NCBI RefSeq assembly: GCF_000661955.1
Contig: NZ_CP007597.1
Coordinates: forward strand, 1,543,605-1,607,604
Direction of reading: 5' to 3'
From: Stenotrophomonas rhizophila
GTDB taxonomy: Bacteria; Pseudomonadota; Gammaproteobacteria; Xanthomonadales; Xanthomonadaceae
DNA length: 64,000 nt
This document shows positions 1-8,605 of this stretch, in pieces. The translations under genes were made by a program, and so were the position numbers. Under the pieces are notes generated by a model that worked only from the letters and a program-made list of their open reading frames with translations, did not search any database and was not told where the DNA came from. Numbering within the stretch: position 1 is the first letter of the stretch; the number at the start of each line of letters is the position of its first letter.

Positions 1-165
1 GACTTCAACCGCGAGGGTCTGTTCAACGGGGTATCGGTCAAGCTGGGGGCCAACAATATCGCCGACAAGCGGCCGCCGGTCTCCGATGACAGTTATGGTT
101 ACTCCTCGGCGATATACCAGGCGTACCCGCGCTACTGGTATGCCAGCGTGACCAAGGCGTTCTGA
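1..165 (+). CDS. TonB-dependent receptor, C-terminal end (partial)
   Basis: Only the last 54 residues are in the window. They contain the motif GANNIADKRPP followed by alternating residues and end in a terminal aromatic strand, YWYASVTKAF, then a stop. TonB-dependent outer-membrane receptors end this way, with the last beta strand finishing in Phe. The gene lies 61 bases upstream of an ECF sigma factor and FecR-type anti-sigma factor in the same direction. It is therefore probably the transducer or substrate receptor of that signalling unit. Its substrate cannot be read from this fragment. Confidence 0.85.
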   Translation, partial: DFNREGLFNGVSVKLGANNIADKRPPVSDDSYGYSSAIYQAYPRYWYASVTKAF

Positions 166-226
166 TCCGCAGGTAGTTCCTTACATCGCTGCCCGGCCAC
201 TGCCGGGCAGCGCAGCAGGAGTTCAA

Positions 227-811
227 ATGGGCGCAACATTGGCAGCAGAGCGTGCGTTGTGGTTGGCCGAGCATGTCCTGCCGTGCGAGCGGGGCCTGCG
301 CGACTGGCTGCGGCGGCGCATGGCGCATGCGCAGGACGTGGACGATGTGGTGCAGGAAACCTACGCGATCCTGGCGGCGATGGCCGACGTATCGCACGTG
401 CGGCAACCGCGCGCCTACGTCTACCAGGTGGCGCAGTCGGTGGTGCTGCAGCAGGTGCGCCGCGCCCAGGTGGTATCGATTGAAATGGTGGCCGAGTTCG
501 ACCGGCTGCCGATCACCGGTGAGGACGCCTCACCGGAACGGCTGGCGTCCTCGCGCCAGGAACTCAACAAAGTCACCGCGCTGATCGCGCAGTTGCCGGA
601 CAAATGCCGCCAGGCCTTCATCCTGCGACGGGTCGAGGGATTCTCGCAGCGCGAGATCGCCGAGCGCATGCAGATCAGCGAGAACACGGTGGAAAAGCAC
701 GTGTGCAAGGGTATTCGGTTGTTGATGGAATCGATGAAACAGGAAGCGGGTGATGCAGGGTCCACAGGGAAACCGGACAGCACGGAGGCAGTTCATGCAC
801 GGCGCCGTTGA
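227..811 (+). CDS. ECF RNA polymerase sigma factor, FecI type
   Basis: This 194-residue protein should direct RNA polymerase to a small set of promoters in response to an envelope signal. Region 2 lies around residues 30-80, with DVDDVVQETYAIL as its core. Region 4 lies at about 123-160 and contains the helix-turn-helix segment GFSQREIAERMQISENTVEK. The start has a good ribosome binding site (AGGAG, 7 bases upstream). The gene overlaps the following FecR gene by 17 bases, so the sigma factor and its regulator are translationally coupled. Length and order fit the FecI/FecR family, in which the anti-sigma factor relays the state of a TonB-dependent receptor. The target promoter is not identifiable here. 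Confidence 0.93.
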   Translation: MGATLAAERALWLAEHVLPCERGLRDWLRRRMAHAQDVDDVVQETYAILAAMADVSHVRQPRAYVYQVAQSVVLQQVRRAQVVSIEMVAEFDRLPITGEDASPERLASSRQELNKVTALIAQLPDKCRQAFILRRVEGFSQREIAERMQISENTVEKHVCKGIRLLMESMKQEAGDAGSTGKPDSTEAVHARRR

Positions 812-1796
812 CACCAACCCGATCGATGACCAGGCCGCGCAGTGGGTGGCGCGCGAGGATCGCGGTGCGCTGGCCCCGGACGAGGTGGCCGAGTGTGACC
901 TCTGGCTGGCCGCCGACCGCCGCCATTTCGGCGCCTACGCACGCGCCCACGCGGTGTACGCGCGAACCGGGCGCGCGCGCGCGTTGGGCAGTGCCGACCG
1001 CGTGCCACACACCCGCGTGCACGGCCCACGGCCGCGGCTGCAATGGGCCATGGGCCTGGCGGCGACGCTGTGCCTGTTGGCGCTGGGCGTGCACGAGCAC
1101 AGCGATGCCGGGGACTACCACGTCACCCGCAAGGGCGAGATTCTGCGGGTGCCGTTGGCCGATGGCTCGGCGGTGACCCTGGATTCGGGCGCGGCGGTAC
1201 GCGTGCACTACACCGGCACGCGGCGCGAGATCACCCTGCTGCGTGGCGAAGCCCTGTTCGATGTGGCCAAAAACCGGGCCCGCCCGTTCGTGGTGACCGC
1301 GCGCGATACCGCGGTGACCGCGGTCGGCACCAGCTTCTCGGTGAGCCTCAACGAACAACGCACGCACGGGGTGGAAGTGCTGGTGCGCGAGGGCATCGTC
1401 GATGTCGCCACGGCTACCGGCGCGGTGGCCCCGACCCGGCTGCAGGCCAACTACCGTGCACTGGCCAACCGCACCCATGGCATCCGCATCGAGAGCGTTG
1501 CCCATGACGACCTGGACCAGCAGCTGGCGTGGCGCGAGGGCATGCTGTCCTTCAACGGCGACACGCTGTCGGTGGCCGCTGCGCAGTTCCTGCGCTATAG
1601 CGACGTGCGCATCATGATCGACGACCCGCTGGTCGGCAGCCGTCGCATCGTCGGGCTGTACTCGGCCAACGATCCGCTCGGCTTTGCGCGCAGCGTCGCG
1701 CTCAGCCTGGGCCTGGAGGTGGACCAGCAGGGCAACGATGTCTGGCTGCGCACGCCGCACAACGCCTTCCACAGCGCGCCGCGCTCACTGCAATGA
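795..1796 (+). CDS. FecR-family anti-sigma factor / signal transducer
   Basis: This inner-membrane protein of 333 residues would hold or activate the ECF sigma factor encoded just upstream. The cytoplasmic N-terminal part (1-55) has the DQAAQWVAR and W...FGAYARA features of the DUF4880 segment. One membrane helix lies at about 82-99, followed by the periplasmic FecR domain and a C-terminal domain (DUF4974-like). I chose the ATG at 795 because a GGAGG lies 7 bases before it. An in-frame ATG at 750 lacks this site and would lie further inside the sigma gene. The stop codon overlaps the next start as ATGA, which extends the chain of coupled genes. Confidence 0.9.
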   Translation: MHGAVDTNPIDDQAAQWVAREDRGALAPDEVAECDLWLAADRRHFGAYARAHAVYARTGRARALGSADRVPHTRVHGPRPRLQWAMGLAATLCLLALGVHEHSDAGDYHVTRKGEILRVPLADGSAVTLDSGAAVRVHYTGTRREITLLRGEALFDVAKNRARPFVVTARDTAVTAVGTSFSVSLNEQRTHGVEVLVREGIVDVATATGAVAPTRLQANYRALANRTHGIRIESVAHDDLDQQLAWREGMLSFNGDTLSVAAAQFLRYSDVRIMIDDPLVGSRRIVGLYSANDPLGFARSVALSLGLEVDQQGNDVWLRTPHNAFHSAPRSLQ

Positions 1797-3619
1797 ACCG
1801 GGATGCCCGAATGACTGCCACTGTTTCGCGCGCGCGCCCACTGGCGCTGCTGACCGCCCTGTTGCTGGCCGGTGGCCAGGCCTGGGTGGTCGCCAGTGCT
1901 GCCGACAACGACGTGCTGATCCGCAACGCGATGGTCTTCGACGCCACCGGGCGTGCGCCCTATGCGGCCAGTGTCCTGGTGCAGGACGGTCGCATTGCGG
2001 CGATCGGCACCGATCTGAAGGCACCGGCGCATACCCGCCAGGTGGATGCGCGGGGCCAGGCGCTGCTGCCGGGCCTGTTCGACCTGCACACCCACTGGAC
2101 CCCGAACGCCGAGCCGGCGACGCTGCCGCAGATCGCCAACCGCTACCTGGCTGCGGGCGTGACCACCGTGAGCGATTTCCACCAGCCACCGGAGGCCTAT
2201 GCGCCGCGGCGCGCATGGCTGCAGAGCATCGCCGCGCCGGATGTGAAGTTCGCCGCGCGCATGAGCACGCCGCTGGGTCACGGCGCCGACTGGGGGGATG
2301 AGAACACCACCCGCTGGGTCAACTCGCCCGAAGCGGCCACCGCGGCGGTGAAACAAGTGGCGGCCTACAAGCCGGACTTCATCAAGGCGTTCACCGACGG
2401 CTGGCGTTACTCCAACGCGGCCGACAACAGCAGCATGGACGAAGAAACCCTGGCCGCCCTCGTGGAGGAGGCGCACCGCCAGCAGTTGCGCGTGTTCACC
2501 CACACGGTGATGGTCAAGCGTGGCAAGACCGCCGCGCGTGCCGGGGTGGATGCACTGGCGCACAGCGTGCAGGACGGCCCGGCCGACGCCGAGCTGATTG
2601 CCATGATGAAGCAGCACGGCACCCGTTACTCGCCGTCGCTGGCGGTGTACCTGCCCGAGCGCGTGGATGGCAGCGGCAAGGCCCGCGCCGGCACCGAGGC
2701 CTACCGCCAGCGCGAGGCGAACTTCGCCAATGCACTGCGCAACGTCAAGACGCTGCACGACGCCGGCATTCCGATCGTGCTGGGCACCGATGCCGGCATG
2801 ACCGGCACCCCGCACGGCGCGTCCACCCTGCGCGAGCTGGAACTGTTCGTGCAGGCCGGGCTTACCCCGACCGAGGCCCTGCTGGCCGGCACCCGCGCCA
2901 GTGCCGAAGCGCTGGCCCTGGACGACCGCGGCAGCATCGAGGTCGGCAAGCGCGCCGACCTGCTGCTGGTCACGGGCAAGCCGTGGGAGCGCATTGGCGA
3001 CATCCGCAACACCCAGCAGGTCTATGTGGCCGGGCGCCAGGTGATGGGCAAGGGCGTGCAGCTGCCGGCGGGCAACCGCGCCGCGTCGCTGCCGCCGCTA
3101 CGCGTTGGCGCGCTGGTGGATGATTTCGAGCGTGCCGATCAGCGCACCGCGCTGGACACCCTGCGCAATGACGATGCCGACGGTGGCAACGACCGTACCG
3201 TGCAGGTCACCGACGTGATCGATCGCGATGGCGGCGGCAAGGCGCTGTCGATGCAGGCCCGGCTGTCGAGCAAGGACGACGCCTATGCAGGCGTGATCCT
3301 GCCGCTGACGCGCGGCTCGGTGGCCCCGGCCGACCTGCGCGGCTGGAAGGGCGTGCGCGTGGATGTGCGCGGCGATGCCACGTTGCGCCTGGAAGCGCGC
3401 GGTCTGCAGGGCCGCCGCTGGGCCGCGCCGGTAACGACCAATGGCAGCTGGCAGACCGTGGAGATTCCGTTCCATGCGCTGCGGGGCCAGCCGCCGTATC
3501 GCGCCAAGGGGCCGTTGCCCGCCTGGCGCGGCGATGACGTGCAGCAGCTGGTGTTCACCGGCACCGGCGACGCGGGCGCGAAGATCTGGTTCGAGATCGA
3601 CAATGTCCGGTTCTACTGA
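1793..3619 (+). CDS. Secreted metal-dependent amidohydrolase with C-terminal CIA30-like domain
   Basis: The protein has 608 residues and an N-terminal export signal (about 13-37). The amidohydrolase core follows. It has the metal ligands HTH at 99-101 (in FDLHTHW), a candidate carboxylated Lys at 198 (DFIKAF), His near 237 and 257, and Asp 333 in GTDAG. The family hydrolyses amide or related bonds (imidazolonepropionase- and prolidase-like enzymes). Residues from about 440 form a separate domain (DDFERAD... to the end) resembling the CIA30 / galactose-binding-like fold. The start overlaps fecR by 4 bases. A second in-frame ATG at 1811 is possible and would shorten the signal peptide. The natural substrate is unknown. 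The context suggests it acts on material bound by the upstream receptor. Confidence 0.85.
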   Translation: MNRDARMTATVSRARPLALLTALLLAGGQAWVVASAADNDVLIRNAMVFDATGRAPYAASVLVQDGRIAAIGTDLKAPAHTRQVDARGQALLPGLFDLHTHWTPNAEPATLPQIANRYLAAGVTTVSDFHQPPEAYAPRRAWLQSIAAPDVKFAARMSTPLGHGADWGDENTTRWVNSPEAATAAVKQVAAYKPDFIKAFTDGWRYSNAADNSSMDEETLAALVEEAHRQQLRVFTHTVMVKRGKTAARAGVDALAHSVQDGPADAELIAMMKQHGTRYSPSLAVYLPERVDGSGKARAGTEAYRQREANFANALRNVKTLHDAGIPIVLGTDAGMTGTPHGASTLRELELFVQAGLTPTEALLAGTRASAEALALDDRGSIEVGKRADLLLVTGKPWERIGDIRNTQQVYVAGRQVMGKGVQLPAGNRAASLPPLRVGALVDDFERADQRTALDTLRNDDADGGNDRTVQVTDVIDRDGGGKALSMQARLSSKDDAYAGVILPLTRGSVAPADLRGWKGVRVDVRGDATLRLEARGLQGRRWAAPVTTNGSWQTVEIPFHALRGQPPYRAKGPLPAWRGDDVQQLVFTGTGDAGAKIWFEIDNVRFY

Positions 3620-5141
3620 CGCGGTGCGGCGTCGTGCACGGGTTGCGCTGGCAGTGCTGGCCTGCATCGTGGGCCTGCCCGCAGGGGCCGCCGATGCCTC
3701 CCACGACGTGCTGGCGGCGGTGGATGCCTACGCCACGCGGCAGGCCGAAGTCGGCCAGCAGCTGTGGGCACAGCCGGAACTGGGCTACCTGGAAACCCGG
3801 TCATCGGCACTGCTGCAGGACGAGCTGCGCAAGGCCGGTTTTCGCATCGACGCCGGTGTGGCAGGCATGCCTACCGCGTTCGTGGCCCGCTACGGCAAGC
3901 GCGGCAACGGACCGGTGATCGCGCTGCTGGCCGAGATGGATGCCTTGCCCGGCATGTCGCAGGCGGCGTTGCCCACGCGCAGCCCCATTGCCGGCCAGGA
4001 CGCGGGCCAGGCCTGTGGCCACAACCTGTTCGGAGCTGCGGTCGTGGGCGCCGCGCAGGCCGTGGCGCAGTGGCTCGCGGCCAGTGGCCACGACGGCGAA
4101 GTGCGCGTGTATGGCACGCCGGCCGAGGAGGGCGGCAGCGGCAAGGTCTACATGACCCGCGCCGGCCTGTTCAACGACGTGGACGTTGCGCTGCATTGGC
4201 ACCCGGCGGCGGCCAACTCCGCCGCACAGGGCACCAGCCTGGCCAACATCAGTGGCAAGTTCCGCTTCAAAGGCATCGCCGCGCACGCAGCGCTGGCCCC
4301 GGATCGCGGGCGCTCGGCGCTGGATGGCGTGGAAGCGCTCAACCACATGGCCAACATGATGCGCGAGCACGTGCCCGACGGCACCCGCATCCATTACGTG
4401 ATCAGCAACGGCAGCGCCGCGCCGAACGTGGTGCCCGATGCCGCCGAAGCGTACTACTACGTGCGCCACGTCGACCCGGCCGTGGTGCGCGATGTGATCG
4501 ACCGCCTGCAGCTGGCCGCGCGCGGTGCGGCGATGGGCACCGGCACCGAGGTGGTGTTCGAACCTACCGGCGGGGTGTACTCGCTGCTGCCCAACGATGC
4601 GCTGGGCCGCGTCATGCAGGCCTCGCTGCAGCAGGTGGGCGGTGTGATCTATGACGCGGCCGACACCGCGTTCGCCACCCAGCTGCAGCAGACCCTGCAG
4701 CAACGTCCTGCCTTGGCCGCTGCGGCCACGCTGGAGCCGTATCGCGACGATCAGGCCGGGGGCGCATCCACCGATGTGGGCGATGTGAGCTGGAACGTGC
4801 CCACCGTTGGGCTCAGCACCGCCACCTGGGTGCCCGGCACGCCGGCGCACAGCTGGCAGGCGGTGGCGGCCTCGGGGGCGCCGATCGGCACCAAGGGCGC
4901 GCTCACCGCGGCGAAGGTGCTGGCGCTGACCACGGTGGCGTTGTTGCAGTCGCCACAGACCGTGACGGCGGCGAAGAACGAATTCGCACAGCGGCGGGGC
5001 GCGCAGTTCCGTTATGTGCCGCTGCTGGATCGCACCACACCGCCGCTGGACTACCGCATGCGCGCGAAGGACCAGGCAGGCACGGCGCCGCTCAATCGAG
5101 CGGCGCCATCACTTTCAACGGCGCCAGGTCGTAGCCCATGA
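3603..5141 (+). CDS. M20-family metallopeptidase/amidohydrolase (AbgB-like), exported
   Basis: This 512-residue protein starts with a signal peptide (about 11-31). It has the M20 hallmarks EMDALPG (111-117), CGHNLFG (138-144), GTPAEEGG, and a lid region with HWHPAA and AAHAAL. M20D enzymes cleave N-acyl amino acids, aminobenzoyl-glutamate or small peptides using two metal ions. The start at 3603 overlaps the end of the amidohydrolase by 17 bases, so it is the fourth gene of the coupled unit. Its 3' end runs 50 bases into the convergent lipocalin gene. AbgB homologues are the closest match by motif order, but those are normally cytoplasmic, so a periplasmic form beside a TonB receptor suggests processing during uptake. 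Confidence 0.88.
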   Translation: MSGSTDAVRRRARVALAVLACIVGLPAGAADASHDVLAAVDAYATRQAEVGQQLWAQPELGYLETRSSALLQDELRKAGFRIDAGVAGMPTAFVARYGKRGNGPVIALLAEMDALPGMSQAALPTRSPIAGQDAGQACGHNLFGAAVVGAAQAVAQWLAASGHDGEVRVYGTPAEEGGSGKVYMTRAGLFNDVDVALHWHPAAANSAAQGTSLANISGKFRFKGIAAHAALAPDRGRSALDGVEALNHMANMMREHVPDGTRIHYVISNGSAAPNVVPDAAEAYYYVRHVDPAVVRDVIDRLQLAARGAAMGTGTEVVFEPTGGVYSLLPNDALGRVMQASLQQVGGVIYDAADTAFATQLQQTLQQRPALAAAATLEPYRDDQAGGASTDVGDVSWNVPTVGLSTATWVPGTPAHSWQAVAASGAPIGTKGALTAAKVLALTTVALLQSPQTVTAAKNEFAQRRGAQFRYVPLLDRTTPPLDYRMRAKDQAGTAPLNRAAPSLSTAPGRSP

Positions 5142-5631
5142 CTTCGGCCTTGGCCTTGATGCTGTCGAACTGCGTGGCGTCCATGCGCGGCGAGCGCGAC
5201 AGGATCCACAGGTACTTGCGGTCGGGGTCACCCACCAGTGCCCACTGGTACTCCGGATCCAGCGCGATCACCCAGTAGTCGGCCCACACCAGCGGCACCC
5301 ACGCCAGCCAGTCGGGGACGAAGCGCACCTGCAGCTGGCCCGGCGCGCCCTCCACCGGCCGCGCCACGCCTTCGGCGGCGATGCGCTCGCCATCGGCGGT
5401 GCGGCACGCGTTGTGAACGCTGATGCGGCCGTCGCCGCGCAGCGCGTAGGTGGCGGTGATGTCGCCCACGCACTTCTTCTGGAACGACACCGGCAGATGC
5501 GCGATCTCATGCCACTGGCCGGCGTAACGGCCCATGTCCAGGGCGGGCACCGAGCGCACGGGTTCGGCCGCCCACAGCGACGTGGCTGCAGACAGGAGAA
5601 ACAGGGCAAGACACGGGCTGATGATGCGCAT
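5092..5631 (-). CDS. blc: Lipocalin family protein (Blc-like)
   Basis: This exported protein of 179 residues begins with a signal peptide ending near SLWAAEP. It carries the lipocalin signature GRYAGQWHEIAHLPVSFQ near the mature N terminus and the later strands (WVPLVWADYWVIAL, the R.P.M motif). Bacterial lipocalins such as Blc bind lipids or lysophospholipids in the envelope. There is no lipobox Cys, so unlike E. coli Blc it is probably soluble in the periplasm. I chose the start at 5631 for its GGAG site and signal peptide; the frame stays open further upstream without support. Its last 50 bases overlap the end of the convergent M20 gene. Confidence 0.88.
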   Translation of the reverse strand: MRIISPCLALFLLSAATSLWAAEPVRSVPALDMGRYAGQWHEIAHLPVSFQKKCVGDITATYALRGDGRISVHNACRTADGERIAAEGVARPVEGAPGQLQVRFVPDWLAWVPLVWADYWVIALDPEYQWALVGDPDRKYLWILSRSPRMDATQFDSIKAKAEVMGYDLAPLKVMAPLD

Positions 5632-5836
5632 CGACGGCACTCCGGAACGGTCGCCCGAGCTTAGGGGCAGGGCAGGGGCGAGGTGTGAAGTTTCTGTCAT
5701 TTGCGGGCGCGGCCAGAACAGCGCCTTGAGAGATGCGACAGCCAGGTGGACGTTTCGGCCCCATTGGGCTGGCGGCGATACGCGCAATGCGGGCATCGCT
5801 TCGGACACGTTGCGTTTGAGTCCCGCGCAGTTCGGT

Positions 5837-6136
5837 CTAAAGGCTGCGGACGAAGGCCTTCATGGTTGCCTGCCAGCGCACCTCATCCGATCTGAAGTCC
5901 AGGCGCGCGCCGTCGCTCGCGCGGGTGACGTAGTGAAGATCTGCCACTGTGTTCATTTCGCCCGGGTGCGACGGCAGCCAGAACACCAGCGTGTCCGTTT
6001 TCGCCGACCACTCATGCACCAGGTCCCACTCGATCTCCTTGCGGACGATCTCGAACAGCTCGGCCGTGTTGCTGACGGTCCAGCCCGCATTGTGCAGGTG
6101 CGTCCTCAGTTCGATCATCCAGTCGCGCGCGTGCAT
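5837..6136 (-). CDS. Hypothetical protein, 99 residues
   Basis: This small cytoplasmic protein has no recognised family. The sequence is rich in Trp and charged residues (ARDWMIELRTHLHNAGW, EIVRKEIEWDLVHEW) and has no signal peptide or membrane helix. The start at 6136 is supported by GAGGA six bases upstream. An in-frame ATG 48 bases earlier has no such site and would lie beside the tRNA-Phe terminator. It lies downstream of tRNA-Phe on the same strand but is separated from it by that terminator. Coding bias and the ribosome binding site make it a credible gene. Confidence 0.65.
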   Translation of the reverse strand: MHARDWMIELRTHLHNAGWTVSNTAELFEIVRKEIEWDLVHEWSAKTDTLVFWLPSHPGEMNTVADLHYVTRASDGARLDFRSDEVRWQATMKAFVRSL

Positions 6137-6184
6137 CTGCGTCCTCGCAGGAAAGGGATCCGTGCAGATTCCGTACAACCGCAC

Positions 6185-6217
6185 AAAGAAAAAGAGCCCG
6201 CATTTCTGCGAGCTCTT
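6185..6217 (-). terminator. Terminator of tRNA-Phe
   Basis: On the minus strand an 11-bp stem (AAGAGCTCGCA with TGCGGGCTCTT, one mismatch) and a GAAA loop is followed by a T-rich run. It lies ten bases after the tRNA-Phe 3' end, as expected for intrinsic termination. Confidence 0.8.
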
Positions 6218-6226
6218 CTTGAATCA

Positions 6227-6302
6227 TGGTGGCCGAGGACGGAATCGAACCGCCGACACGGGGATTTTCAATCCCCTGCTCTACCAACTGAGCTACTCGG
6301 CC
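6227..6302 (-). tRNA. tRNA-Phe (GAA)
   Basis: The minus strand reads as a complete 76-nt cloverleaf. The acceptor stem is GGCCGAG/CTCGGCC. The D arm is AGCTCAGTTGGTAGAGC. The anticodon loop is TTGAAAA (anticodon GAA) between GGGGA and TCCCC. The T arm contains GGTTCGATTCC, and ACCA is encoded at the 3' end. Confidence 0.97.
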
Positions 6303-6337
6303 ACTTCATCGCTGCGTTGCCGCTGGCGAGGACGCGA

Positions 6338-6366
6338 ATAATACGGAGGTATGCAGGGTTCGGCAA
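6338..6366 (-). promoter_or_regulatory. Sigma-70 promoter of tRNA-Phe
   Basis: On the minus strand TTGCCG (plus-strand 6361-6366) and TATTAT (6338-6343) are separated by exactly 17 bases, about 35 bases upstream of the mature tRNA 5' end. A GC-rich stretch follows the -10 box, as in stringently controlled stable-RNA promoters. Confidence 0.75.
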
Positions 6367-6497
6367 GCGTTTCGCGAAAAAAATTTCACATTTGTTGCCA
6401 GGCCTCGCGCGAAGGGCTGCAAGTGCTTGATCCGGCGTGCCCGTGCGCGGTGCCGTGCGCATGAACATCGGTTCAGTCCGCACCTCGCGCGCTGCGC

Positions 6498-7673
6498 TCA
6501 GTGCGTGTCGTCGGGCATGCACCACAGCAGCACGATGCCGATGGCCATGATCACCGCGGCCAGCAGCAACGATGCCTGGTAGGAGCCACTGTCGCGGGCG
6601 AGGGTGCCGGCCAGTGCCGGGGCCAGGATCTGCGCCACGCCGTAACTCAACGTCAGGTTGGCCATCGCCTTGGCGGGGTTGCGTGGGTAATGGCGGCCGA
6701 CCACGGTGAGGGTGAGGCTGACGATGCCGGCGAAGGTGAGGCCGAACAGCACGGCGCTGCCCAGCCCGGCCAGCAGTCCGTCATCCAGCAGCGGCAACAC
6801 GAAGGAGACCGCCTGCAGCGCGAAAGCCAGCATCAGCGCACGGATCAGGCCCAGCCGCGCCGCCAGCCGGTCCCAGCCGAAGGTGGAGGGCACGGCGGCC
6901 AGCCCGACCAGCACCCAGACCGCGCTGCCATGGCCGTCAAACACGGCGGTCTGTTCCAGGATGGCCACGATGAAGGTGGCGCTGACCACGAAGCCGAAGC
7001 CGGCGCAGAAGTAGGCGGCGACCAGCAGGTAGCGCCAGCGCCGGCCGGGCGGGGTGGGCGCGGTGCCCGTGGCCTGGGCAGATGCCGCCGCCGGCGCAGG
7101 CATCCAAAACCAGGCCGGCACCAGGAACAGCACCCCCAGGGCGGCCAGCCAGATCCATTGGCCACTGGAACTGGCATGCCCGGCCAGCGCAGCGGTGGCC
7201 AGCCCGGACACCGCGATGCCCAGCCCCAGCCCGGCAAAATGCAGGCCCAGCCGCGGGCGCAGGCCCTGTGCCAGCAACCAGTTCAGCACCAGTCCCGAGG
7301 CCAGCAGCAGCCCGGCCGTGCTGGACAGGCCCGCCACGAAGCGCAGCAGGCTCCATAGCCAGGGCGTAGTGGTGAGCCCCATCAGCCCGGTGGCCAGCAC
7401 GGCCAGCACCAGGCCCACCCGGTAGAAGTGGAACTTCTGCCGCATGTCGCCCACCCGCGCCACCAGCAGCGTGCCCAGCAGGTAGCCCAGGTAGTTGAAG
7501 GTGGCCAGCCAGCCGCCTTGGGCAGCGCTCAGCCCGGCGTCCACCCGCATCAGAGGCAGCAACGGGGTGTAGGCGAAGCGGGCCAGACCTACGGTAAGCA
7601 CCAGCGCGCAGATGCCGGCGCCGATGACCTGCCAGGGGCGGCGTGCGGGCGCAGCAGAGGGGAGGACGGGCAT
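6498..7673 (-). CDS. MFS transporter, YbfB/YjiJ type
   Basis: This inner-membrane transporter of 391 residues has about twelve hydrophobic helices. The first helix and loop carry GLARFAYTPLLPLM, which is characteristic of the YbfB/YjiJ branch of the major facilitator superfamily, and the loop after helix 2 contains RVGDMRQKF. Substrates of this branch are not established. It is transcribed divergently from an AraC-family regulator with 73 bases between the starts, the usual arrangement for a transporter controlled by its neighbour. The ATG at 7673 is the natural start for the N-terminal helix. Confidence 0.88.
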   Translation of the reverse strand: MPVLPSAAPARRPWQVIGAGICALVLTVGLARFAYTPLLPLMRVDAGLSAAQGGWLATFNYLGYLLGTLLVARVGDMRQKFHFYRVGLVLAVLATGLMGLTTTPWLWSLLRFVAGLSSTAGLLLASGLVLNWLLAQGLRPRLGLHFAGLGLGIAVSGLATAALAGHASSSGQWIWLAALGVLFLVPAWFWMPAPAAASAQATGTAPTPPGRRWRYLLVAAYFCAGFGFVVSATFIVAILEQTAVFDGHGSAVWVLVGLAAVPSTFGWDRLAARLGLIRALMLAFALQAVSFVLPLLDDGLLAGLGSAVLFGLTFAGIVSLTLTVVGRHYPRNPAKAMANLTLSYGVAQILAPALAGTLARDSGSYQASLLLAAVIMAIGIVLLWCMPDDTH

Positions 7674-7746
7674 GGCGGCGGGCAGAAGGGGGTTGGCCCA
7701 TCCTCAGCGCCCGGGGTCTGACTGTCTTTCGATAGAATGACCCATC

Positions 7747-8559
7747 ATGTCGACCAAGCGACAATCCCAGCCGTCCACCCAGGTGGCGCCCTGGCGCGAA
7801 GTGCCGGTGCCGGCGCTGCAGCGGCTGCCGTGGCCGGTGGTGGCGCGCAGCCAGCAGCTGGCCGCCGGCGAGCGCTTCCCGCCGCATGCCCATCCTTGGA
7901 ACCAGCTGGTGTTCGCCACCGACGGTGTGCTGCAGGTCAGTGCCGCGCACGCGCGCCATGTGATCACCCCGCAGCAGGCGCTGTGGGTGCCCACCGGCAC
8001 GCTGCACCACACCGGCGCCCTGGGCGCGGCGGCCTTCCGCAACCTGTACGTGGCCGACGACGCGGCGCCGGGCATGCCCGACCATTGCGTGGTGCTGGAG
8101 GTGTCGGCATTGCTGCGCGAACTGATCGTGGAACTGGACCGCACCACCGCCGACCACGATCCGGACTACTACCTCACGCTGTGCCGCCTGATCTCCACCC
8201 AGCTGCGCCGCCAGCCGCGCCACCTGCTGCACCTGCCGTGGCCACAGGATGCACGCCTGCAGCGCTGGTGCCAGACCCTGCACGACCACCCCGGCGACGA
8301 GCGCGACATGGCGTACTGGGCCAACCGGCTGGGTGCATCGACGCGCACGCTGGCGCGGCACTTCGAGCGTGAGACCGGCATGACCCTGCGCGCGTGGCGT
8401 ACGCGGCTGCGCCTGCTGCGTGCGATCGAATGGCTGGCACAGGGGCGTTCGCCCACCGTGATCGCGCACGAACTGGGCTATGCATCGGCGTCCGCGTTCA
8501 ACTACATGTTCCGGGTGGAAATGGGGATCAGCCCGTTGCAGTGGCGGCGAACACGCTGA
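7747..8559 (+). CDS. AraC-family transcriptional regulator
   Basis: This protein has 270 residues. An N-terminal cupin-like ligand domain (about 30-110) carries FPPHAHPWNQLVFAT and WVPTGTLHHTG. The C-terminal DNA-binding domain (about 175-265) has two helix-turn-helix units: ANRLGASTRTLARHFERETG and the signature ELGYASASAFNYMFRVEMGI. Cupin-type AraC proteins sense small molecules and often regulate a divergent exporter. That suggests the adjacent MFS gene as the target, although no operator could be picked out with confidence in the 73-base gap. Confidence 0.92.
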   Translation: MSTKRQSQPSTQVAPWREVPVPALQRLPWPVVARSQQLAAGERFPPHAHPWNQLVFATDGVLQVSAAHARHVITPQQALWVPTGTLHHTGALGAAAFRNLYVADDAAPGMPDHCVVLEVSALLRELIVELDRTTADHDPDYYLTLCRLISTQLRRQPRHLLHLPWPQDARLQRWCQTLHDHPGDERDMAYWANRLGASTRTLARHFERETGMTLRAWRTRLRLLRAIEWLAQGRSPTVIAHELGYASASAFNYMFRVEMGISPLQWRRTR

Positions 8560-8605
8560 CCGTCGCACACTGTCGGGCTACCCCTGCACACGCTGGAGCA
8601 CGGCA

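Noticed and set aside
8480..8605. Longer start for the 243-residue unknown
   Set aside because: The extension overlaps the AraC coding region in another frame. The ATG at 8606 has a ribosome binding site.
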